Of a DNA stretch of 64,000 bases, positions 58,333 to 64,000 are shown in pieces. Under the pieces are notes generated by a model that saw nothing but the letters and a program-made list of their open reading frames with translations, was not told the DNA's origin and ran no database searches. Source of the DNA: Flavobacterium haoranii. Lineage in GTDB: Bacteria > Bacteroidota > Bacteroidia > Flavobacteriales > Flavobacteriaceae. Position 1 is the stretch's first letter. Each line of letters starts with the position of its first letter. A program made the position numbers and the translations under genes. The stretch covers positions 1,240,001 to 1,304,000 of the forward strand of contig NZ_CP045292.1 in the NCBI RefSeq assembly GCF_009363055.1, in the 5' to 3' direction.

Positions 58333-59283
58333 ATGAAACAATTTATTTCAGTTAAGGATGTAACCAATTTAAACGAATTGGTAAATGAAGCCTTAGCTTT
58401 AAAAGAAAATCCATTCGCATTTGAAACTTTAGGCAAAGGAAAAACTATAGGTTTGGTCTTTTTAAACTCAAGTTTGCGTACGAGGATGAGTTCGCAAAAA
58501 GCAGCTCAAAACTTGGGAATGGAGGTTATGGTTTTAAATGCCGGACAAGATGCTTGGAATTGGGAATTTGAAGAAGGAGCTATCATGAACGGCACAACGG
58601 TTGAACACATTAAAGATGCGGCTCGTGTTTTAAGCGAATATTGCGATATCATTGGCATTCGTTGTTTTGCCGGATTGAAAAATAAAGAAGAAGACATTCA
58701 GGAAAAAACCTTGAGTTTGTTTATGAAATACGCTACTGTTCCGGTGGTTTCGTTAGAATCGGCGACTTTGCATCCGTTGCAAAGTTTAGCCGATTGTATC
58801 ACGATAGCCGAACATCCGTTAGCAAAACCAAAACCCAAAGTAGTGTTGACTTGGGCACCGCATATTAAATCGATTCCGCATGCTGTTGCCAATTCTTTTA
58901 GCGAATGGATGCAGGCAAGCGATGTAGATTTCGTTATCACACATCCCAAAGGGTATGAATTAGATGAAAAATACACTCAAAATGCTGTGGTAACGACTAA
59001 TCAGGAAGAAGCTTTGAAAGATGCCGATTTCGTTTACGTCAAAAACTGGTCTTCTTTTACCGATTATGGACAAGTATTGCCAACAGAAGAAGAATGGATG
59101 TTAACTCCTGAGAAACTAACGGTAACCAATAGTGCAAAAATTATGCATTGCCTTCCGGTGAGACGAAATGTTGAAGTAAGTGATGCTGTTTTAGATAGCG
59201 AAAATTCATTGATTTACGAACAAGCCAAAAACCGAATCTATTCGGCACAAGTTGTTTTCAAGAAAATTTTGGAACAATTATGA
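58333..59283 (+). CDS. argF': N-succinyl/acetylornithine carbamoyltransferase
   Basis: Transfers carbamoyl phosphate to N-acylornithine, before deacylation, unlike classical ArgF. The 316-residue protein has SLRTRMSSQ at 47-55 (carbamoyl phosphate), the WNWEFEEG loop near 76-82, HPLQSLAD and the late MHCLPVRRN. In the related Bacteroides enzyme Pro90 marks N-succinylornithine and in Xanthomonas Glu92 marks N-acetylornithine. The matching residue here is Val90 in GTTVEHI, which points to N-succinylornithine as substrate. That reading is from alignment by eye. The stop overlaps argB by four bases. Confidence 0.92.
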   Translation: MKQFISVKDVTNLNELVNEALALKENPFAFETLGKGKTIGLVFLNSSLRTRMSSQKAAQNLGMEVMVLNAGQDAWNWEFEEGAIMNGTTVEHIKDAARVLSEYCDIIGIRCFAGLKNKEEDIQEKTLSLFMKYATVPVVSLESATLHPLQSLADCITIAEHPLAKPKPKVVLTWAPHIKSIPHAVANSFSEWMQASDVDFVITHPKGYELDEKYTQNAVVTTNQEEALKDADFVYVKNWSSFTDYGQVLPTEEEWMLTPEKLTVTNSAKIMHCLPVRRNVEVSDAVLDSENSLIYEQAKNRIYSAQVVFKKILEQL

Positions 59284-60089
59284 GTACAGAACCAATTAAC
59301 ATCATAAAAATAGGCGGAAATGTCATTGACAATCCAGATACTTTAGCCCAATTCCTAACTGATTTTGCTCAGGTAAAAGGGCTAAAAATATTGGTACACG
59401 GCGGTGGAAAATTGGCTACAAAAATGGCTGAAGGTTTACATATTTCGCAACAAATGATTGATGGAAAACGCATTACCGATGCCGAAACCTTAAAAATCGC
59501 AACTATGGTTTATGCTGGTTATATCAACAAAAATATGGTAGCCCAATTGCAAAAATTAGGTTGTAATGCTATGGGGTTATCCGGTGCTGACGGAAATGCA
59601 ATCCAAACTACTAAACGCACAATTGAGCCAATTGATTTTGGTTTCGTTGGCGATATGACTGAAAAAAGTATTAATACCGAATTAATTGAAATCCTTTTAA
59701 AACATACACTTGTCCCCGTTTTCTGTGCAATAACTCACGATGCAAATGGACAGTTATTAAACACCAATGCCGATACTATTGCACAATCATTAGCGGTTTC
59801 ACTTTCTGAAAAATATGATGTAAATTTGATTTACTCTTTCGAAAAAAAAGGCGTTTTGACCAATATTGAAGACGACAACTCTTTTATTCCTGAAATCAAT
59901 TATAACTATTTTTTAGAGTTAAAGGAAAAAGGAATCATCAACAAAGGCATGTTGCCAAAATTACAAAATGCTTTTACCGCTATTGAAAATGGTGTTAAAA
60001 ATGTATTTATAATCAAAGAAGATGCGATGCTTTCGCTCTTAAATAAAAACTCGTATGAAGGTACTCGAATTACAAACGGAACAACATAA
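59280..60089 (+). CDS. argB: N-acylglutamate kinase
   Basis: Phosphorylates N-acylglutamate in the arginine pathway. The 269-residue amino-acid kinase has IIKIGGNVID at 8-17, VHGGGKLATKMAEGL at 39-53 (the glycine-rich loop), NTNADTIAQSLA and KGMLPKLQNAFTAIENG. Length is normal. It lies between argF-prime (4-base overlap) and argE (35-base overlap). As for the other steps, the acyl group could be acetyl or succinyl. Confidence 0.94.
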   Translation: MSTEPINIIKIGGNVIDNPDTLAQFLTDFAQVKGLKILVHGGGKLATKMAEGLHISQQMIDGKRITDAETLKIATMVYAGYINKNMVAQLQKLGCNAMGLSGADGNAIQTTKRTIEPIDFGFVGDMTEKSINTELIEILLKHTLVPVFCAITHDANGQLLNTNADTIAQSLAVSLSEKYDVNLIYSFEKKGVLTNIEDDNSFIPEINYNYFLELKEKGIINKGMLPKLQNAFTAIENGVKNVFIIKEDAMLSLLNKNSYEGTRITNGTT

Positions 60090-61140
60090 TATTTTATATC
60101 AAAACGCTTTAGATTTATTAAAGAAATTAATTGCTACGCAATCTTTTAGTAAGGAAGAAGAACAAACCGCTTTACTCATTGAAGATTTCTTTAAACAACA
60201 TCAAATTCCATATCAAAGAGAACAAAATAACATTTGGGCTTTCAACAAATTTTACGATGAAAGTAAGCCTACCATTTTGTTGAATTCGCACCACGATACC
60301 GTAAAACCAAACAAAAGTTATACTTTAAATCCGTTTGAGCCTATTGAAAAAGACGGGAAACTATTCGGATTAGGCAGTAATGATGCCGGAGGTGCCTTGG
60401 TTTCGCTATTGGCTACTTTTGTGTATTTCTACGACAAAGAAAACCTCAACTATAATTTAGTAATGACCGCTACTGCTGAAGAAGAAATTTCGGGAGTTAA
60501 TGGTGTCGAATCTATTTATTCCAAATTAGGTGCTATTGAATTTGCAATTGTAGGCGAGCCAACCGAAATGCATTTGGCCATTGCCGAAAAAGGATTATTA
60601 GTTTTAGACTGTTTAGCCAAAGGAACGCCTTCGCACGCGGCACATTCGAATAATGACAACGCTTTACTAAATGCTGTAGACGATATTTTGTGGTTCAGAT
60701 CGTATTCGTTTCCTAAAAAATCGGAATTATTAGGCGAAGTAAAAATGACTGTTACCGTGATTCATGCCGGCGAGCAGCACAATGTAGTTCCCGATAAATG
60801 CCAGTTTACCGTTGACGTTCGCACTACAGAAAACTATTCGAATACAGAAGTTTACGAAATCATACAACAACACGTAAAAAGTGAAGTTACACCAAGGTCG
60901 TTGCGATTAAATTCGTCTTCGATTCCTTTGGAACATCCGTTTGTTCAGGCCGGAATTGCTTACGGACGAAAAACCTACGGCTCTCCAACTTCATCCGACC
61001 AAGCGGTAATTCCTTGTGCTTCTTTAAAAATGGGACCAGGATTATCGACACGTTCGCATAGCGCTGACGAATACATTTTTTTGGACGAAATTAAAGACGG
61101 AATATCCATTTACATCAACGTACTTTCTAAAATTTTATAA
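60055..61140 (+). CDS. argE: N-acylornithine/citrulline deacylase, M20 peptidase family
   Basis: Removes the acyl group from N-acylcitrulline or N-acylornithine. The 361-residue M20 metallohydrolase has LLNSHHDTVKP (metal-binding His-Asp, around 80), GLGSNDAGGAL with the bridging Asp110, TATAEEEISG with the catalytic Glu pair near 142, VGEPTEMHLA and AKGTPSHAAHS. The only ATG that keeps the whole domain is at 60055, 35 bases inside argB; no ATG is near the argB stop. This long overlap is unusual but frame and fit are clear. Confidence 0.92.
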   Translation: MKVLELQTEQHNILYQNALDLLKKLIATQSFSKEEEQTALLIEDFFKQHQIPYQREQNNIWAFNKFYDESKPTILLNSHHDTVKPNKSYTLNPFEPIEKDGKLFGLGSNDAGGALVSLLATFVYFYDKENLNYNLVMTATAEEEISGVNGVESIYSKLGAIEFAIVGEPTEMHLAIAEKGLLVLDCLAKGTPSHAAHSNNDNALLNAVDDILWFRSYSFPKKSELLGEVKMTVTVIHAGEQHNVVPDKCQFTVDVRTTENYSNTEVYEIIQQHVKSEVTPRSLRLNSSSIPLEHPFVQAGIAYGRKTYGSPTSSDQAVIPCASLKMGPGLSTRSHSADEYIFLDEIKDGISIYINVLSKIL

Positions 61141-61142
61141 CA

Positions 61143-62453
61143 ATGGGAAATAAAATTTGGCAAAAAAAATCAACTGAAAACTTAGATCATGCTGCCATTA
61201 TCGAAAAATTCACTGTAGGTAATGATACTGATTTCGATATGTTATTGGCTGAATTTGACGTTTTAGGTTCATTGGCACATACCAAAATGCTCAACAGCAT
61301 CGGGTTGATTTCGGATGAAGAATGGATTATTCTAGAAAAAGAACTCAACACCATTCTAGGCGAAATTGAATTGGGTAAATTCCAAATAGAAGAAGGAATT
61401 GAAGATATTCATTCGCAAATAGAATTTATGCTGACGCAACGCATTGGCGAAATCGGAAAGAAAATCCACAGCGGACGTTCGAGAAACGATCAGGTTTTAA
61501 CCGATTTAAAATTGTTTTTAAAGCACGAATTAGGCGAAGTTGCCCAACTTACCACCAATTTATTCGAACAATTAATTGCGTTGAGTGACCAATATAAAAA
61601 AGTGCTTTTGCCTGGTTATACGCATTTGCAAATTGCTATGCCGTCGTCATTTGGTTTATGGTTTAGTGCTTACGCCGAAGCTTTAACTGACGATATGGAA
61701 TTTTTAGTAGCTGCATATAATGTGACCAATAAGAATTCGTTGGGTTCTGGTGCGGGTTATGGTTCTTCTTTTCCTTTGAATCGAGAAATGACAACTGAAT
61801 TACTCAACTTTGCTGATTTGAATTACAATGTGGTTTATGCGCAAATGACACGTGGAAAATCAGAAAAAGCAGTTGCAGTGGCACTATCAAGTATCGCTGC
61901 AACACTGAGTAAATTTTCGTATGACGTTTGTTTGTATATGAATCAAAATTTTGGTTTTTTATCCTTTCCTGATTCGTTAACCACCGGAAGCAGCATAATG
62001 CCACATAAAAAAAATCCGGATGCATTTGAATTGATTCGCGCAAAATGCAACCGAATTCAAGCCATTCCGAACGAATTAGCGCTTTTGACCAATAATTTAC
62101 CTTCAGGGTATCACAGAGACTCGCAATTGACCAAAGAATGTTTATTTCCGGGTATTGAAGCCTTAAAAGACTGTTTATCAATTTGTCAATTCATGCTGAA
62201 CCATATCATCATTAAAGACAATATTTTGGATGACGAAAAATACAAATACTTATTCAGCGTGGAAAACGTAAACCAAGAAGTTTTAAACGGCATGTCGTTT
62301 AGAGAAGCCTATAAAAAAATTGGTTTGGAAATTGAAAATAATACTTACAAACCTGAAACCAATTTACATCACACACACGAAGGTAGCATAGGAAATTTGT
62401 GTCTTGATGAAATCAAAAACGCATTTTATAAAGTTAGAAATAAGGTTGTATAA
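61143..62453 (+). CDS. argH: Argininosuccinate lyase
   Basis: Last step of arginine synthesis, splitting argininosuccinate into arginine and fumarate. The 436-residue protein has the superfamily signature GSSIMPHKKNPD, HSGRSRNDQVLTDLKLF (substrate binding), and GYTHLQIAMPSSFG with the catalytic His. It is the end of the operon. A short spacer with a repeat separates it from the convergent Lrp-type gene. The N-terminal KIWQKKSTENLDHAAIIEKF is the short Bacteroidetes form. Confidence 0.95.
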   Translation: MGNKIWQKKSTENLDHAAIIEKFTVGNDTDFDMLLAEFDVLGSLAHTKMLNSIGLISDEEWIILEKELNTILGEIELGKFQIEEGIEDIHSQIEFMLTQRIGEIGKKIHSGRSRNDQVLTDLKLFLKHELGEVAQLTTNLFEQLIALSDQYKKVLLPGYTHLQIAMPSSFGLWFSAYAEALTDDMEFLVAAYNVTNKNSLGSGAGYGSSFPLNREMTTELLNFADLNYNVVYAQMTRGKSEKAVAVALSSIAATLSKFSYDVCLYMNQNFGFLSFPDSLTTGSSIMPHKKNPDAFELIRAKCNRIQAIPNELALLTNNLPSGYHRDSQLTKECLFPGIEALKDCLSICQFMLNHIIIKDNILDDEKYKYLFSVENVNQEVLNGMSFREAYKKIGLEIENNTYKPETNLHHTHEGSIGNLCLDEIKNAFYKVRNKVV

Positions 62454-62470
62454 ATATTCTTAATTTAAAA

Positions 62471-62498
62471 AACATCTCGACTCCGCTCGATGTAACAA
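62471..62498. repeat. Dispersed repeat (ACATCTCGACTCCGCTCGATGTAACA)
   Basis: In the argH-lrp spacer, ACATCTCGACTCCGCTCGAT then GTAACA. Outer ACATC and GATGT are complementary and an inner TCGA...TCGA pair is present. It is a common Bacteroidetes spacer unit from memory and may act as a weak hairpin terminator here. Confidence 0.5.
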
Positions 62499-62501
62499 AC
62501 A

Positions 62502-62972
62502 TTATTTAGGAATTTTAAAAGCTGTTTCTTTTTTTACCTCATTTAGGACGATACTACTGTGATATTGTCCTATGTTTGGTATGTTAGAAACTACATTTAC
62601 CACGAAATTATTATAACTTCCAATATCTGTTGAAACAATCTTCATAACATAATCGTAAGTACCAGACAAACTGATTAATTCTTGAATTTCAGGAATAGAA
62701 ACCGCTATTCGCTCAAAATCCATTAAAGCTTCTTTAGACTGTTCTTTTAAGGTAATATAACAATACACCACAATATCTAATCCAACTTGAACACGATCAA
62801 CAAGAGCAACATATTTTTTTATAATTCCTCTACGTTCTAAACTTTTAATGCGTTCGTAAGTTGGCGTAAAAGAAAGTCCAATTTGTTCGCCAATATCTTT
62901 TACAGAAAGTGTAGAATCACTTTGTAATATATCAAGAATTTTTAAATCTTTATCGTCTAGCGTTGCTTTCAT
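62502..62972 (-). CDS. Lrp/AsnC-family transcriptional regulator
   Basis: A 156-residue feast/famine regulator. The N-terminal winged helix reads DLKILDILQSDSTLSVKDIG and IGLSFTPTYERIKSLERRG. The RAM domain ends with LSGTYDYVMKIVSTDIGSYN and NIPNIGQYHSSIVL. Such regulators bind amino acids and often control amino-acid genes. Its place beside argH suggests arginine control, but that is inference; no operator was recognised at the arg promoter. It precedes ruvX by 19 bases on the same strand. Confidence 0.9.
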   Translation of the reverse strand: MKATLDDKDLKILDILQSDSTLSVKDIGEQIGLSFTPTYERIKSLERRGIIKKYVALVDRVQVGLDIVVYCYITLKEQSKEALMDFERIAVSIPEIQELISLSGTYDYVMKIVSTDIGSYNNFVVNVVSNIPNIGQYHSSIVLNEVKKETAFKIPK

Positions 62973-62991
62973 ATACCACTAAATTACAGAA

Positions 62992-63405
62992 TTATTTTTT
63001 AAAATTTAGATAATCTTGCAGAAGAATTGTTGCAGCAATTTCGTCAATTAAACCTTTGTTTTGACGTTGTTTTTTCTTTAATCCACTATCAATCATGGTT
63101 TGAAAGGCCATTTTAGAAGTAAAACGTTCATCCATTCGTTCCAAACTTATTATTGGAAATTCTTTTTGGAACTGAACCACAAATTTTTCAATTATTTCAG
63201 CACTTTCTGAAGCAGAACCATCCATTTGTTTTGGTTCACCTATAATCGCTTTTTCAACTTTATGTTTTGAAAAATAATCTTTTAAGAAAGGAATCAATTT
63301 ATCTGTATCAACAGTTGTTAATCCCGATGCTATAATTTGCATATCATCAGTAATAGCAATTCCTGTTCTTTTTTTCCCGTAATCTATTGCTAAAATTTGT
63401 CCCAT
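62992..63405 (-). CDS. ruvX: RuvX/YqgF putative Holliday junction resolvase
   Basis: A 137-residue RNase-H-fold protein. The start at 63405 gives MGQILAIDYGKKRTGIAITD with the first acidic catalytic residue. A longer frame to 63453 would run through the mqo terminator and is rejected. The later motifs are AIIGEPKQMDG, LERMDERFTSKMA and DEIAATILLQDYL. It is the family otherwise called YqgF, which is tied to 16S rRNA maturation. It lies on the minus strand between the mqo terminator and the Lrp-type gene. Confidence 0.93.
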   Translation of the reverse strand: MGQILAIDYGKKRTGIAITDDMQIIASGLTTVDTDKLIPFLKDYFSKHKVEKAIIGEPKQMDGSASESAEIIEKFVVQFQKEFPIISLERMDERFTSKMAFQTMIDSGLKKKQRQNKGLIDEIAATILLQDYLNFKK

Positions 63406-63434
63406 AAAAAGATTAAAGAACAAATTTAAAAATA

Positions 63435-63460
63435 AAAAAGTGGGAAACCCCACTTTTTTT
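63435..63460 (-). terminator. Terminator of mqo
   Basis: AAAAAGTGGG (63435-63444), a 4-base loop and CCCACTTTTT form a hairpin with A and T runs on both sides. It lies at the mqo stop and upstream of the true ruvX start. Confidence 0.82.
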
Positions 63461-64000
63461 ATGCTTCTAAATGTAAAACTTCGGTTGTCATCTTTTTTAC
63501 CGACTCAAAAACTGCTTCGTTTTCATTTAATTTTATTCCGTATGAAGGAATTATTACTTTCATCTTCTCTTGCCATTCTGCTGACCTCATTTTCTCACAA
63601 AAACATCTTTCTAACAATTCAATCATAATAGAAACTGCAGTTGATGCGCCAGGAGAAGCTCCTAATAATGCCGCAATCGAACAATCAGAAGCACTTACAA
63701 TTTCAGTTCCGAATTGTAAAACTCCTTTTCCATCTTTATCTTTCTTTATAATTTGAACACGTTTTCCAGCTTCTTCTAAAACCCAATCTTCCGATTTTGC
63801 ATCGGGATAATATAATTTTAAATCGGCCATTCGTTCTTCTTGAGAATGCATCACTTGTTCGATTAAATATTTCGTTAAAGGAATATTGTGAGCTCCGGCA
63901 TAAAGCATAGGCCAAATATTATTTGTTTTTATCGATTTTAATAAATCAAAATATGAACCTTTTTTAAGAATTTGGTTGTAAATCCGGCATAAGGTCCAAA
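63459..64000 (-). pseudogene. mqo: Malate:quinone oxidoreductase, C-terminal part (partial, frameshifted)
   Basis: The gene leaves the window at 64000. The C-terminal 149 residues (LYAGAHNIPLTKYLIEQ, FGTEIVSASDCSIAALLGAS and PGASTAVSIMIELLERC, VIIPSYGIKL) match membrane-bound malate:quinone oxidoreductase, an FAD enzyme that feeds electrons from malate to quinone. Upstream, FGPYAGFTTKFL is in another frame. The run of six T at 63960-63965 (A on the gene strand) is one short; with seven it reads FLKKGSYFDLLKSIKTNNIW and joins. The break is probably an artefact. Together with mdh at 5 kb the organism has both malate-oxidising routes. Confidence 0.85.

Noticed and set aside
63406..63453. Extended start for ruvX
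   Set aside because: The added codons translate the mqo terminator; the family start MGQILAIDYG is at 63405.

Overview
The window looks like a chromosomal segment of a low-GC member of the Bacteroidota, most likely a Flavobacteriaceae close to Flavobacterium. The evidence is AT-rich DNA, a single-chain SecDF, a type IX secretion cargo with a gliding-motility C-terminal domain, a GldH-like lipoprotein, a short ArgG with an ArgF-prime carbamoyltransferase, no Shine-Dalgarno sequences, and Bacteroidetes-type promoter elements (TTG, about 17-22 bases, then TAnnTTTG). I see no rRNA, tRNA, CRISPR array, prophage or transposase.

Layout. 0-11 kb: yidD, lgt, a GldH-like lipoprotein, secDF, mdh, a DUF6588-type barrel protein, gyrB and asnB. 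11-18 kb: a broken GreA-like gene, an unknown membrane protein, an outer-membrane barrel, a 1004-residue TPR protein and ftsE. 18.5-27.2 kb: a surface-glycan cluster with five glycosyltransferases, an O-antigen flippase and FdtA/FdtB/acyltransferase genes for a dTDP-3-acylamino-3,6-dideoxyhexose. 27.3-29.2 kb: a T9SS cargo. 29.2-36 kb: a conserved membrane locus (RDD, SpoIIM-like, DUF4013-like, DUF4129, DUF4350, MoxR, DUF58), followed to 37 kb by a membrane gene with two internal stops. 37-48 kb: rRNA methyltransferase, aroE, DUF368, TPR, class III aminotransferase, OstA-like, purA, fur and RelA/SpoT. 48-54 kb: a DUF349 protein, two unknown genes, a monooxygenase-like protein, mazG, DUF5606 and def. 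54-62.5 kb: a complete arginine operon (GNAT, argG, C, D, F-prime, B, E, H) with a promoter in front. 62.5-64 kb: an Lrp-type regulator, ruvX and the C-terminal part of mqo, cut by the window edge.

Two themes stand out. First, at least nine genes are broken (or in one case fused) at a homopolymer that is exactly one base too short for the conserved protein. This looks like residual long-read assembly error rather than decay, and it explains the apparent Fur-PurA fusion. Second, several families of short flavobacterial dispersed repeats lie in the spacers. Two such sequences appear inside coding regions: a DegT-family aminotransferase carries about 27 in-frame repeat-derived codons, and the GreA-like gene carries about 30 bases of extra sequence.
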